Part shown: piece after piece, positions 21,031-30,995 of the stretch
Layout: the number at the start of each line of letters is the position of its first letter
Position numbering within the stretch: the stretch's first letter is position 1
Assembly (NCBI RefSeq): GCF_003797145.1
Contig: NZ_RKMG01000013.1
Span: 1-55,321 of the forward strand
Reading direction: 5' to 3'
DNA length: 55,321 nucleotides
From: Aerococcus agrisoli
GTDB taxonomy: Bacteria; Bacillota; Bacilli; Lactobacillales; Aerococcaceae
Made by a program: the position numbers and the translations under genes
The notes under the pieces: model-generated
Databases searched by the model: none
Seen by the model: the letters and a program-made list of their open reading frames with translations, nothing else
Told to the model about the DNA's origin: nothing

Positions 21031-21579
21031 TTAATGTAATAAATGTGCGTAAACACTTGGTTTTAAGATCCCAATGTATGGCAATTGACGGTAATCTTCA
21101 TCGAAGTCCATACCGTAACCAATGACAAACTTGTCAGGAATTTCAAAACCTGTGTAGTCCACTTGCACATTTGCAACACGACGTTCTGGTTTATTTAACA
21201 AAGCAACCACTTTTACACTCGCCGCGTTACGGTGTTGGAATAAGTCGTAAATTTTTGCCAAAGTATTACCAGTATCAACAATGTCTTCAATAATAATGAC
21301 ATGACGGTCAGCCACATCAGCATCTAAATCTTTGATAATTTTTACATGACCAGAAGATTCAACACCAGAACCGTAGCTAGAAACATCCATAAAGTCTAAT
21401 TGCAACTTCACATCCATTTCACGTACAAGGTCTGACATGAATAAAACTGACCCTTTCAAAATCCCAACAACAATTGGGTTTTTATCTTGATACTCAGCCG
21501 TAAGCTCTTGCCCTAGCTCTTTAATACGAGCGGCAATGTCCTCCGCTGAATATAATATTTCTTCTACATCGTTATGCAT
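21031..21579 (-). CDS. hpt: Hypoxanthine phosphoribosyltransferase
   Basis: A 182-residue purine-salvage enzyme that joins hypoxanthine or guanine to PRPP. The PRPP-binding signature VIIIEDIVDTGNTL lies near residue 100. The start is set at 21579 (MHNDVEEIL) because GGAGG ends eight bases before this ATG; the GTG at 21594 would overlap that site. It is co-oriented with ftsH, and a good promoter lies at 21714-21742. Confidence 0.95.
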   Translation of the reverse strand: MHNDVEEILYSAEDIAARIKELGQELTAEYQDKNPIVVGILKGSVLFMSDLVREMDVKLQLDFMDVSSYGSGVESSGHVKIIKDLDADVADRHVIIIEDIVDTGNTLAKIYDLFQHRNAASVKVVALLNKPERRVANVQVDYTGFEIPDKFVIGYGMDFDEDYRQLPYIGILKPSVYAHLLH

Positions 21580-21713
21580 TCGATAGTCCTCCACATTTCA
21601 TTTCTCATAATTCTAAGTTATTTTAGCAAACAACTTGATTTAATAGCAATTATAACGATTGAAAAGCACAAAATGCTGTCAATCTCACTCACTATTTCAT
21701 TAATTAGGAAAGT

Positions 21714-21742
21714 ATTATATCAATCTTAACATTATTAGCCAA
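21714..21742 (-). promoter_or_regulatory. hpt-ftsH promoter
   Basis: On the minus strand: TTGGCT -35 (21737-21742), 17-base spacer and TATAAT -10 (21714-21719) with an extended TGA, about 135 bases before the hpt start. Confidence 0.75.
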
Positions 21743-21760
21743 CATTTGCGTTAAATTCAA

Positions 21761-23206
21761 TCAAAATTTTACCAATACTTTATCTCCGGTCTGACTCGGA
21801 TTCGCGTACAAAACAGTATCGCCATCAAGGACCGCCCAAACCACTTGGTCCGCGTCCGCAACCACCACCAGCTGATCTCGTACACCCGCCGGAATCTTTT
21901 CATTGATAAAAAAACGATTTAGCTTTTGACTATGGCCATTGGATAGCTGGATAAAATCACCTGTTTGTCGCCCTCTCACCACCAGATCAACCCCTGCAGG
22001 CACCTGGGTAATGACCTGTACATCCGAACCAACCGCGATTTCCTGGTCAAAGCGACCAAGCTGGACGTCATTCCCAAGTTGGACCCAAGTGTTCAATAGC
22101 AGTCTTTGGTGGTGATAGTCATGTTGATTTAGGTTACCCTCAAAAAAATCTACTTGTGTTTTGGGTAGGATATAGGCCGTATCGTAAACCTTGACCAGAC
22201 GGAAATCTCCAGGCAATTGCCATTCCCCCTGACCTGTATCTTGGTTAAGGAAGTTGACCATCCGCTCGAAGCCCACCTGTGTAAAACTGACCAGAGACGC
22301 ATCAATCTTATCAAAAAGACTCTGCCATAAAAGGATTTGTTGTGCTTGGCTAAAGGCCGTCATTTTCCCCAAATCAATTTTCCAAGTCTCGTCACGTTTC
22401 ATTGCCATGTCTTTCAAGATTTGGGCCATATAGGCTTGGGCGAAGTCCTGACTGGCCTGACTAGCCTCAGCAAAGTGACCCAGGTGGTCTAAGAGATTGT
22501 CATCTTCAGCTGTCAGTACCGGGATGATGGTCTGTCTGAAGCGATTTCTGGTAAAGGCTAGGTCATGATTGCTGGCGTCTTCCATATAAGGAATCTTATG
22601 GCTTGCTGCATAGTCATACAAGTCGGCTTTTGGCACATTCAGTAAGGGGCGCAAGACAAAGCCACTTTTGCTAGTGCTATCAAGGCCGATGGGGCGTGTG
22701 GGATGAATGCCCGCCACGCTGGTAATCCGACCGCCATGCACCAGTCGCATCAGCACTGTTTCGGCCTGGTCATTCAAATGATGGGCCGTCACCAAATAAG
22801 GTGCTTGGCGCATGACCATAATTTTTTCGAAAACCGCATAACGGAATTCGCGCGCCGCCAGTTCCGATCGTTCCGGATTTGTTGGATCCGGATGCGACCA
22901 TTCCACCACTTGCAAGTCGATAGCCTGACTTTCGCAGAAGTCGATGACCATCGCTTGCTCATCGTCCGACTGCTGGCGCAAATGGTGGTTAATATGAATG
23001 ACGGAAAATTGTAAATCAATTTGCTTGGCCAAGTCAGCAAAGGTCGCCAACAAAACCATTGAATCTACCCCACCAGATACCGCCAGTAAAAAACGTGGCC
23101 GACCGACTGGTGTTTGATAAGCCTGTGGGATTTTGCGCCGAAGACCCGGTTCATATTGGTCCAACCATTCTAGTAAATGCTTGGTCAGTTGCGTATCTTG
23201 TCCCAT
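21761..23206 (-). CDS. tilS: tRNA(Ile)-lysidine synthase
   Basis: A 481-residue enzyme that converts the wobble cytidine of the tRNA-Ile CAU anticodon to lysidine, so that it reads AUA. The ATP pyrophosphatase P-loop is LLAVSGGVDSMVLL near residue 40. A TilS-specific C-terminal region follows. I choose the ATG at 23206, seven bases after AGGAGG; the frame is open further upstream to 23257 but without a site. The gene lies before hpt, as usual in Bacilli. Confidence 0.94.
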   Translation of the reverse strand: MGQDTQLTKHLLEWLDQYEPGLRRKIPQAYQTPVGRPRFLLAVSGGVDSMVLLATFADLAKQIDLQFSVIHINHHLRQQSDDEQAMVIDFCESQAIDLQVVEWSHPDPTNPERSELAAREFRYAVFEKIMVMRQAPYLVTAHHLNDQAETVLMRLVHGGRITSVAGIHPTRPIGLDSTSKSGFVLRPLLNVPKADLYDYAASHKIPYMEDASNHDLAFTRNRFRQTIIPVLTAEDDNLLDHLGHFAEASQASQDFAQAYMAQILKDMAMKRDETWKIDLGKMTAFSQAQQILLWQSLFDKIDASLVSFTQVGFERMVNFLNQDTGQGEWQLPGDFRLVKVYDTAYILPKTQVDFFEGNLNQHDYHHQRLLLNTWVQLGNDVQLGRFDQEIAVGSDVQVITQVPAGVDLVVRGRQTGDFIQLSNGHSQKLNRFFINEKIPAGVRDQLVVVADADQVVWAVLDGDTVLYANPSQTGDKVLVKF

Positions 23207-23260
23207 AATCTGCGCCTCCTTTCTTTGATGATGACAACTTTTCGCAAAAACAAACAACTA

Positions 23261-23286
23261 AAATAAGGCCGGATTTCTCCGACCTT
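23261..23286 (-). terminator. Weak terminator after the S1-domain gene
   Basis: On the minus strand AAGGTCGG (23279-23286) pairs with CCGGCCTT (23265-23272), followed by ATTTTAG. The short T-run suggests partial read-through into tilS. Confidence 0.55.
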
Positions 23287-23300
23287 GGTTGACGTTTATA

Positions 23301-23873
23301 TTAGTTGCGACGTCCGCCACGTCCGCCACGCTTACCTTCAGTGTTGCGTTTCAATGAAGTCAAACGGTCATCACTGTCTTTTAGGAATGAACTCATTAAG
23401 CTATCGAAATCTTTGGTACCCGCTTGTGATCCAGCATTTGATTTGAAGCTATTCCCGCGATCATTATTCGAACGACCAGCGCTGTAATTTGATTTCGGTT
23501 TACCTTGGTAGCCACCACCATTGTGTCCACCGCGGTCGTCATCTTTATCTTTGTTGTAACCACCGTGGTTGTTATTGTTTGAACGTTCACGTGGTTTACT
23601 GAATTCACGTTTTGGTGCTTCAGCTTTGACTGTACCATCAGCGTTTAAACGACGAATAGATAAGGCAATTTTGCCATCATCTGCAACAGATGTTACTAAA
23701 ACTGTTACCTCGTCACCAACAGAAAGTACATCGTTAATGTCTTTTACGTAACCTTCAGCAATTTCAGAAATGTGGACTAAACCATTCTTACCTTCGCCTA
23801 AATCAATAAATGCACCAAATTTTGTAATACCGGTTACTTTACCAGTAATTTTATTTCCTACTTCAATTGCCAT
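23301..23873 (-). CDS. yabR: S1-domain RNA-binding protein, YabR-like
   Basis: A 190-residue protein with one S1 RNA-binding domain (about 1-75: GNKITGKVTGITKFGAFIDL, then GLVHISEIA). A long disordered tail rich in Gly, Asn, Arg and Asp follows, ending in GKRGGRGGRRN. YabR and its relatives sit at this place between divIC and tilS in many Bacilli and probably associate with ribosomes or mRNA. The ATG at 23873 is conserved in the family, but its AGGAGG site is 13 bases away; a TTG four codons upstream is possible. Confidence 0.88.
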   Translation of the reverse strand: MAIEVGNKITGKVTGITKFGAFIDLGEGKNGLVHISEIAEGYVKDINDVLSVGDEVTVLVTSVADDGKIALSIRRLNADGTVKAEAPKREFSKPRERSNNNNHGGYNKDKDDDRGGHNGGGYQGKPKSNYSAGRSNNDRGNSFKSNAGSQAGTKDFDSLMSSFLKDSDDRLTSLKRNTEGKRGGRGGRRN

Positions 23874-23971
23874 GAATTCCAAATATCCTCCTTGAATTGC
23901 TTGGTTACGATTGAACCAATGATCAATCAATCATTTTGTGTGACCTCGAAAGATCGAACACGAGTCGTTTA

Positions 23972-24415
23972 TTACTCACTATCTGTTTCTGTATCTTGTT
24001 GCAAGTATGCCTTGTTCAAAATTTCAGCTTGTTTAGAGGCATTATCCTCAGGTACGCTGAAGATGATTTCGCCCTCTTTACTTAAATAATACCGAGAACG
24101 GGCTAACTTTGCCACATATTCATCATCTTTTAGCAAAGTTGCTTGTTGTGATAATGTATCAATGGCATTTTGTTCACCAGTAATCTCATCTTGAGTTAAG
24201 GCAATCTGTTCCTGCAAAGCTTGTTGCTCTTGGCTAGCGTCATACATACCATAACCGCAATACGCAATCACAACAGCGAATGCAGCTATAAAAACGCGCA
24301 TAACCTTGCCACCAAAATTCACACGCTTTGCTTTCTTCTTGCCCTTCGCTTTGCGGTGGTCTGCTAATGATGTTACATTCTTATTTTCACTATCTGGACG
24401 ACTTGTTTCCCGCAT
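23972..24415 (-). CDS. divIC: Septum formation initiator, DivIC/FtsB family
   Basis: A 147-residue bitopic protein: a basic cytoplasmic N-terminus (KAKGKKKAKR), one membrane helix (about 39-57), then an extracellular coiled coil (about 62-100) and the family motif DDEYVAKLARSRYYLSKEGEIIF. It should form the divisome subcomplex with FtsL and DivIB. It has its own extended -10 promoter and lies in the conserved rqcP-divIC-yabR order. Confidence 0.93.
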   Translation of the reverse strand: MRETSRPDSENKNVTSLADHRKAKGKKKAKRVNFGGKVMRVFIAAFAVVIAYCGYGMYDASQEQQALQEQIALTQDEITGEQNAIDTLSQQATLLKDDEYVAKLARSRYYLSKEGEIIFSVPEDNASKQAEILNKAYLQQDTETDSE

Positions 24416-24468
24416 AGCAAAATCCTCCTTTTGACATACTTTTGAATCCGACTCACTTATACCTTTTT

Positions 24469-24477
24469 AGTATAACA
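24469..24477 (-). promoter_or_regulatory. divIC extended -10 promoter
   Basis: On the minus strand TGTTATACT, about 54 bases before divIC; the -35 is poor. Confidence 0.5.
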
Positions 24478-24510
24478 ATAATTCAGACCCTATGCCATCA
24501 AAAATCAGGA

Positions 24511-24789
24511 TTATAAATTATCTTTTTCCTTATCTTCACGGTAGTTTTCTGAAATCACCGTGAACATATCATCTGCCTCATCTTTTCGCGTTGTTTCCTT
24601 GATATCATCCACACGAATCGTCAAATCCTTGCTACCAAAAGCAATCAACAACTCGTCACCGATTTTCACATCAGTACCAGACTTAGCCGGACGACCATTA
24701 ATCGAAATACGGCCCTTGTCCGCAACTTCCTTCGCAACGCTACGACGTTTAATAATTCGAGAAACCTTTAAAAATTTATCTAATCGCAA
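24511..24789 (-). CDS. rqcP: Ribosome quality-control S4-domain protein RqcP
   Basis: A 92-residue S4-domain protein (MRLDKFLKVSRIIKRRSVAKEVADKG). RqcP (YabO) binds stalled 50S subunits with RqcH and helps add C-terminal alanine tails in Bacilli. The start is a TTG at 24789, preceded by AAGGAG at nine bases. Its extended -10 promoter is at 24841-24849, just beyond the end of the flippase gene. Confidence 0.92.
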   Translation of the reverse strand: MRLDKFLKVSRIIKRRSVAKEVADKGRISINGRPAKSGTDVKIGDELLIAFGSKDLTIRVDDIKETTRKDEADDMFTVISENYREDKEKDNL

Positions 24790-24840
24790 AAATTCGCGCT
24801 CCTTTTTACTTCAATTTGAATTGTCATCTATTCTAATCCT

Positions 24841-24849
24841 ATTATACCA
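24841..24849 (-). promoter_or_regulatory. rqcP extended -10 promoter
   Basis: On the minus strand TGGTATAAT, ending about 50 bases before the TTG start. Confidence 0.6.
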
Positions 24850-24864
24850 TGACACGCAACACAA

Positions 24865-26559
24865 TTATCTCGATAAGGTCGACCCTTGCATTACGCGCCA
24901 AATCAAATCACCCTTAGGCAAAGCCAACCACTCCTCTTGGGTCAGTATCGGTACTTTTCGCAAAAAGACCCAGGCTGTCAAAACACCCGCAAATATTTGA
25001 ACTGCCATCAAGACAGTGTCCAAAAATCGAGTGGCTGCCATACCCAAGACTCCGTGCCACAAGTAGGCCAAGATGGCTGTGACCACCACCATAACAACTG
25101 CTAGGGCACTTGCTGACAATATGGCCTTAGTCCAAGTATGCAAGCGCAATGACATTGGCAAATGACCTTCTAAGTAGACAACCATCACCAAAAGGCCAAT
25201 ATTGGTCGCCCAGGCTGCCCCCATGGTAGACCAGACCGTCACCAAAATAGGTGTCAGTATCATTTTCACAACCATACCAATCACAAAGGCTATCCCTGGC
25301 ACATACCAGCGATTCATAGCCTGTAAGACATTGTTTTGGGCTAAGACATAACTCGCCATTACCACCATCAATACATAGACCATGAGCACGCCAGACCCTT
25401 CACGACTGGCGAATAGGAAATGGTTGAGTTGCGGCATAATAGCCACTAGCCCACCGGTAATAATAATAGAGAAAACCAATGTTACCCGTAAATATTGACG
25501 GGCCACCGCTTCGAAGTGTTGACTCCCTTTAAGGTCGAATTGTTTGGTCTTGGCTAAGGTTGGCAAGAATGAAGTGGCCAAAGCTGTTGCTACAACCATG
25601 CCTAGTTGGACGATGGGTTGCCCTCGGTCATAAATCCCTTTGACATTCTTAGCTAAATCATCCGGCATACCATTGGCCACCAATTGATCATAGACCGTAA
25701 AAGCATCGACCAATTGATAGAAAACCAACAAGGCCGAGAAGAAGCAAATCACAAAACCTTCCGTCACAAAGGCTTTGGTCAAGTGCCCCCAAGCATGACC
25801 AGGATAATTTTTACCACCAGTGCTAGCTTGTTCTAGACCATAATGGCCAGCCAAGAAATCTTGATACATATTTTTTTCACGGGCTTTCAACCAGTAATAG
25901 ACCATGACTACAGATGCTGCCGCTGCTGCAACCCATGCCGACTGCATGGCCCAAAAGCCCATCGTATAGACATTTGGATGTAAGCCATCAAGTTGTGTTT
26001 GGGCAAATAAGTAAGCAACCGTCAAAATAACGGCCACACGCACCAATTGCTCCACCACTTGCGAAATCGCTGTTGGCACCATGTCATTCAGTCCTTGCAA
26101 ATAACCACGACTTAATAACAAAATGGGCATCAGCAAGAACATATAGGAAACACTTTGCACAACCGGTGCCAGTAAAGCATCACCCATCATGGTCGCAATT
26201 TGTCCGGCACCAAAATAGACGATGGCAAAGCAGATTGCCGCAAAAATAGATACAATCACACTATAGCGTTGCATGACCCGTTTTTGACTATAAGCATCCG
26301 GCGCCAAAGCCACTTGTTTGCCGATAAAAGATGGCAAGCCATTTAAAGCAAAGGTCATACCAATCCCATAAATGGGATAGACTTGTTGATAAACATAGAA
26401 ACCAGTATTGCCTACCAGGTTTTGCAAGGGCACGCGGTAAATCGCTGACAGAATCTTAGCGATAAAGGCTGCTAAAGTCAGGATAGCCGCACCTTGCATG
26501 GCTTTCTGGGTGGTCGAGGTATTTTGCTTGTTCGTTACATGCGTTTTTTTCTTAGACAT
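24865..26559 (-). CDS. MOP-superfamily flippase (YabM/SpoVB/MurJ-like)
   Basis: A 564-residue polytopic membrane protein with about 14 helices and the start MQGAAILTLAAFIAKILSAIYRVPLQN, typical of the polysaccharide-biosynthesis/SpoVB branch of the MATE-like MOP superfamily. Members flip lipid-linked precursors, such as lipid II or teichoic/polysaccharide intermediates. Position between mfd and rqcP corresponds to Bacillus yabM. A role as a lipid II flippase is possible, but the sequence alone does not settle the substrate. Confidence 0.85.
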   Translation of the reverse strand: MSKKKTHVTNKQNTSTTQKAMQGAAILTLAAFIAKILSAIYRVPLQNLVGNTGFYVYQQVYPIYGIGMTFALNGLPSFIGKQVALAPDAYSQKRVMQRYSVIVSIFAAICFAIVYFGAGQIATMMGDALLAPVVQSVSYMFLLMPILLLSRGYLQGLNDMVPTAISQVVEQLVRVAVILTVAYLFAQTQLDGLHPNVYTMGFWAMQSAWVAAAAASVVMVYYWLKAREKNMYQDFLAGHYGLEQASTGGKNYPGHAWGHLTKAFVTEGFVICFFSALLVFYQLVDAFTVYDQLVANGMPDDLAKNVKGIYDRGQPIVQLGMVVATALATSFLPTLAKTKQFDLKGSQHFEAVARQYLRVTLVFSIIITGGLVAIMPQLNHFLFASREGSGVLMVYVLMVVMASYVLAQNNVLQAMNRWYVPGIAFVIGMVVKMILTPILVTVWSTMGAAWATNIGLLVMVVYLEGHLPMSLRLHTWTKAILSASALAVVMVVVTAILAYLWHGVLGMAATRFLDTVLMAVQIFAGVLTAWVFLRKVPILTQEEWLALPKGDLIWRVMQGSTLSR

Positions 26560-26573
26560 GTTTCCACCACCTA

Positions 26574-29500
26574 TTATGCTTCCGTTTGGTCAGCTTCGTC
26601 CGCTTGCGCTTGTGCTGCTTTAACTTGAGCGTCAACGGCTGCTTCATTGGCTGCGGCTTCCGCTGCTTGTTGACGGGCTTGAGCTTGTTCATAGGCTTCT
26701 TTTTCACGCGCCAACTGATCAGCTTTCATTTGTTCAACCGTTTCATCCGTAGCAAGTTTAGTCATGAATTGTAATAGGTAATCCAACCATTCTTCAGTGG
26801 TTAATTTGCCTAAGCCTAGGGTTACAACCAGTGCCTTACCAGATTGTTTAATGGCTAGACGGAATGGATTGTCTTCCAAGGCTTTAAAAATCGCTGGGGT
26901 CATGACTTTTTGATCCAAGTCATCATGGAAGACGACTTCAATAGTCTTATCATTGGCATTACGTTTGATTTTGCTGACACCAATACTGTCGGCCGCTGAT
27001 TTAATGGCACCCACTTGTAGTAACATTTGCGTTTCTACTGGTGGTTCACCGTAGCGGTCCATTAATTCATCATCTAAGTCCCACATAGCATCGACATTTG
27101 CCAAGGCATTGACACGTTTATAGATTTCCACTTTTTGACGTTCATCCTTGATATAAGATTGTGGGATGTAGGCATCGATACCCAGGGTGATTTCCACTGG
27201 TTCGGCTTTCTTAGCAGGTAAAATACCACGTTTACGTTGGACGGCTTCACGCAGCATTTGTGAATACAGATCGAAACCGACTGAGTTCACGAAACCATGT
27301 TGCTGCTTACCTAATAGGTTACCGGCACCACGAATCGATAAATCACGCATGGCGATTTTAAAACCTGAACCCAATTCCGTAAAGTCACGTAAGGCCATCA
27401 AGCGTTTCTCAGAAACTTCTGACAACATCTTGTCTGGACGATACATGAAGTAGGCATAGGCAATACGGGTTGAACGCCCTACACGGCCACGTAATTGATA
27501 TAAGGTCGATAGCCCCATGCGGTCTGCCCCCTCAACGATTAGGGTATTGGCGTTTGGAATATCCACACCTGTTTCGATGATTGTCGTGGTCACCAAAACA
27601 TCAAACTCACCTAGAATAAAGTCCATCATGACGTTTTCCAATTGCACAACAGTCATTTGGCCGTGGGCAATTGCGACACGGGCTTCAGGTACCAATTCAT
27701 TAATAAAAGCAGCCTTCTCTTCAATTTGGGCGACATTATTAAACAAGTAGAATACCTGACCGTCACGCGCGATTTCTCGTTCAATGGCATCTTTCACCGC
27801 ACCAAAATTCCGTTCCATCACAAAGGTTTGAACCGGATAACGGTTGGCAGGTGGGGTTTCAATCACAGATAAATCACGTACACCCAGCATTGACATATTC
27901 AAGGTACGTGGAATTGGCGTAGCTGTTAGGGTTAAAACATCCACATTGGCTTTCAATGCTTTTAGTTTCTCCTTGGCCTTTACCCCAAAACGTTGCTCTT
28001 CATCGACCACTAAGAGACCTAAATCTAGGAACACGACATCTTTGGATAAAATACGGTGGGTACCAATCACGATATCCACTTTCCCTTTTTTCAAACCATC
28101 GATGGTCTCATTTTGTTGGGCCTTAGAACGAAAACGTGATAAGAGGCCGATTTCAAATGGCCAGTCAGCAAAACGTTCCGTAAATGTTTCATAATGTTGT
28201 TGGGCAAGGACTGTCGTTGGCACCAAGAAGGCCACTTGTTTACCTTCCATAAGTGCTTTAAATACGGCACGCATAGCCACTTCTGTTTTCCCAAAACCAA
28301 CATCCCCGACTAAGAGACGGTCCATTGGTTTTTCAGACTCCATATCTTTCTTGATTTCTTCAATTGACCGGATTTGGTCATCTGTTTCCGTATATGGAAA
28401 GGCTGCTTCAAATTCTGCTTGTTCCGGTGTATCCGGTCCAAAAGCCAAGCCTTTTTGGGCTTCACGTGAGGCATATAAATCAATCAATTCATCCGCAATA
28501 TCTTCAATCTTGCTTGAAACTTTTTGCTTGGTCTTGGTCCATTCACTACCACCCATTTTATTTAACTTGGGTTCGCGACCTTCTGCAGATACATATTTTT
28601 GGACTAAGTCAATTTGATCAATCGGTACATGGATTGCCGCTTGGTCCGCAAAAACGACGGTTAAGTAGTCTTGGTGAACACCAGCAAATTCAATGGTTTC
28701 AATCCCTGTATAACGACCAATCCCGTGATTAACATGCACGACATAATCACCAACCTCTAGTTGTTGGTAATTTTGAATTCGTTCAGCATTTGAAATCAGT
28801 GGTTTCTTAGTATTACGGCGTTTCTTTTGGGTATGGAAAATATCGGCTTCCGCTAATAAGACTAAGCGTTCTTGGACAAATTCCACACTACCCGCTAAGC
28901 CACCGGCAATCAGGTTAATTTTATTGGCAAAAATGTTGCCTTCATCCGTCGCTTCAGTTGCGACATCAATATCCCGTAACATGGCTTGCACTTGTTTGAC
29001 ACGGTCTTTGTCTTTCAACATGATGACGACGGTACGCCCTGTCCGTGTCCAAGCATCTAACTCTACTTTTAAGGCATCCATTTGATCATAGAATTGTGTA
29101 ATCAAACGTGTTTGGAATTGATATAGGCCATCAAATTTCAAGTTGTTTAAGCCTTGTTGCCAGATAGAAAAGTAGAATTTGCGGCCTTCAAAGGCTTGTG
29201 CGACCGCTTTGAAATCGGCATAGACGTCAACTTGAGGGGGTAATTGCCCCATTTCAACCATGGATTGAAGATACATTTCTGTGTTGCTGGTCCAAGTGGC
29301 TTCTTCTTGAACGAGACGTGCATAATCATCCAAAATCAGGAAGGCTTGGTCTCCTAGATAATCCAATAAAGTGGTTGCTTGTGGATACATGTAACCGGTG
29401 AAGAATCTTGAGTTGTTTGTGGTCTCGCCATTTTTCCAAGCGAAAACCTCATCCGCTACGACGGCTTCTACCATGTCACGAATGGTGTCGTCTTTGATTT

Positions 29501-30257
29501 TGGCGACTTGTTTTTTCATTTGCTTTTCGAAGGCATCGGCTTGAATTTGCAGTTGTTGCGGTAAGACGATGAATTCTTCGGCTGGTTGAATTTGAATGTT
29601 TGGCTGGTCTTTGAGTGATTTTTGCGTGTTGGGGTCGAAGGTTGAAATCCGTTCGACTTCATCGAAACCGAGTGATACACGAATTGGGTATTCGGCGTTC
29701 AATGGGTAGAAGTCAACGATATCCCCACGATGACTCATTTCACCTGGTGTCATGACGATTTCTGCTTGGTGATAGCCTTGGTAAACCAGTTTTTGTACCA
29801 GCGTGATGGGCTCGATTTCATCACCTAGTTTTAGACGAATACGGGTTTGATCCCAGATATCTGTTGGTGCGAGTAGGCGTTTTAAACCAAACATTGGTGT
29901 GATTAAAACACCGGATGCTTTAGGGTCGCGTGCCCAGTTCAAGACGGTTAGACGGTCTGCTAGGGCTTCGGGACTGGCAATGGCCCAGTCTGCTGCTACT
30001 GATTCAGGTACATTGTATAGATGTAACTGGTCGTCATCGAAATAGTTTTGCAAATCACTATAGAAATGATCGGCCTGTAATAAATTATTGGTGACGATGA
30101 CTACTTTTTGCTCTGTTGCTAGGTTCAGCAAGGTTTTGGCTACATATGCCCGACTAGGTCCTTGTAAGCCTAAATATAGAACAGAACGCCCATTTTTGGC
30201 TTGCTGTTTGAGTTCTTTGTTGTGGGCTTCATTTAAGAAAAAGCTTTGTAAATCCAA
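26574..30257 (-). CDS. mfd: Transcription-repair coupling factor
   Basis: A 1227-residue DNA translocase that removes stalled RNA polymerase and recruits UvrAB. The UvrB-like N-terminal region, the RNA-polymerase interaction domain (near residues 505-570, YVVHVNHGIGRY) and the RecG-like motor (Walker A GDVGFGKTE, Walker B DEEQRFG) are in order. The C-terminal 40 residues are an Ala/Gln/Glu-rich tail. I prefer the TTG at 30257 (MDLQSFFLNE) because AGGAGG lies eight bases upstream; the GTG at 30266 overlaps the ribosome binding site. Confidence 0.96.
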   Translation of the reverse strand: MDLQSFFLNEAHNKELKQQAKNGRSVLYLGLQGPSRAYVAKTLLNLATEQKVVIVTNNLLQADHFYSDLQNYFDDDQLHLYNVPESVAADWAIASPEALADRLTVLNWARDPKASGVLITPMFGLKRLLAPTDIWDQTRIRLKLGDEIEPITLVQKLVYQGYHQAEIVMTPGEMSHRGDIVDFYPLNAEYPIRVSLGFDEVERISTFDPNTQKSLKDQPNIQIQPAEEFIVLPQQLQIQADAFEKQMKKQVAKIKDDTIRDMVEAVVADEVFAWKNGETTNNSRFFTGYMYPQATTLLDYLGDQAFLILDDYARLVQEEATWTSNTEMYLQSMVEMGQLPPQVDVYADFKAVAQAFEGRKFYFSIWQQGLNNLKFDGLYQFQTRLITQFYDQMDALKVELDAWTRTGRTVVIMLKDKDRVKQVQAMLRDIDVATEATDEGNIFANKINLIAGGLAGSVEFVQERLVLLAEADIFHTQKKRRNTKKPLISNAERIQNYQQLEVGDYVVHVNHGIGRYTGIETIEFAGVHQDYLTVVFADQAAIHVPIDQIDLVQKYVSAEGREPKLNKMGGSEWTKTKQKVSSKIEDIADELIDLYASREAQKGLAFGPDTPEQAEFEAAFPYTETDDQIRSIEEIKKDMESEKPMDRLLVGDVGFGKTEVAMRAVFKALMEGKQVAFLVPTTVLAQQHYETFTERFADWPFEIGLLSRFRSKAQQNETIDGLKKGKVDIVIGTHRILSKDVVFLDLGLLVVDEEQRFGVKAKEKLKALKANVDVLTLTATPIPRTLNMSMLGVRDLSVIETPPANRYPVQTFVMERNFGAVKDAIEREIARDGQVFYLFNNVAQIEEKAAFINELVPEARVAIAHGQMTVVQLENVMMDFILGEFDVLVTTTIIETGVDIPNANTLIVEGADRMGLSTLYQLRGRVGRSTRIAYAYFMYRPDKMLSEVSEKRLMALRDFTELGSGFKIAMRDLSIRGAGNLLGKQQHGFVNSVGFDLYSQMLREAVQRKRGILPAKKAEPVEITLGIDAYIPQSYIKDERQKVEIYKRVNALANVDAMWDLDDELMDRYGEPPVETQMLLQVGAIKSAADSIGVSKIKRNANDKTIEVVFHDDLDQKVMTPAIFKALEDNPFRLAIKQSGKALVVTLGLGKLTTEEWLDYLLQFMTKLATDETVEQMKADQLAREKEAYEQAQARQQAAEAAANEAAVDAQVKAAQAQADEADQTEA

Positions 30258-30281
30258 GCTTGCCACCTCCTTTTTGTCAGA

Positions 30282-30845
30282 TTAGTTGTTAAAGTTGGTC
30301 ATGGTATCTTCAAATGTGTGGCCAGCTAACCAAAAATCGATTGCTTCAACGGCTGCAGCTACTGCTTCTTGCATAGCTGGTTTTTCACTTGTGCTAAAAC
30401 GGGTTAACACGTGGTCAACGACTGAACCACTGGTACCTGGATGACCGATACCTAATTTGATGCGGCGAATTTTATCTGTGCCTAGATAGGCAATCATGGA
30501 CTTCACACCATTGTGTCCACCGGCAGATCCTTTTTGGCGCAAACGAATACGGCCTGGATCCATGTCCATATCATCGTATACAACGACAATATCTTCTAAT
30601 GCGATGTCACAGTAGTTGGCAACAGCAATGACTGCTTCCCCTGAATTATTCATAAATGTTGTGGGTTTCAGGAAGATGACTTTTTCGCCATTCACAAATG
30701 TTTCAAAGTAATCGGCTTTAAATCCTGTCTTATTGAATGCTTCATTATGACGCGCTGCCCATTCATCTAAGGCGATAAAACCAATATTGTGACGTGTACC
30801 TTCATATTTCTTACCTGGGTTACCCAAGCCGACGATTAATTTCAT
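30282..30845 (-). CDS. pth: Peptidyl-tRNA hydrolase
   Basis: A 187-residue enzyme that releases peptides from prematurely dropped peptidyl-tRNA. It shows MKLIVGLGNPGKKYEGTRHNIGF with the catalytic His20, and FLKPTTFMNNSGEAV. It starts the pth-mfd block; gap to mfd is 24 bp. The leader is unusually structured (see 30899-30971). Confidence 0.97.
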   Translation of the reverse strand: MKLIVGLGNPGKKYEGTRHNIGFIALDEWAARHNEAFNKTGFKADYFETFVNGEKVIFLKPTTFMNNSGEAVIAVANYCDIALEDIVVVYDDMDMDPGRIRLRQKGSAGGHNGVKSMIAYLGTDKIRRIKLGIGHPGTSGSVVDHVLTRFSTSEKPAMQEAVAAAVEAIDFWLAGHTFEDTMTNFNN

Positions 30846-30898
30846 TTCAATAGTTCTCCTTTATTTCTGTTTATTTCATTTTTTCGATGATCTAAGTC

Positions 30899-30971
30899 GT
30901 GTTGACAAGTTTGGCAACACACAAAAACCTGTACAGGCAGACAACCTCCATTTTGGTCGCGCCCCGTACAG
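30899..30971 (-). promoter_or_regulatory. Structured pth leader: possible attenuator plus palindrome
   Basis: On the minus strand, CTGTAC (30966-30971) pairs with GTACAG (30929-30934), extended inward by GGC/GCC and ACC/GGT pairs, and is followed by GTTTTT: a terminator-like hairpin ahead of pth. Next comes a 22-bp near-palindrome with GTGTTG/CAACAC arms (30899-30920). Together they could attenuate transcription into pth-mfd. No known riboswitch recognised. Confidence 0.5.
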
Positions 30972-30995
30972 CATTTTTTCTATATAACAGGGCTT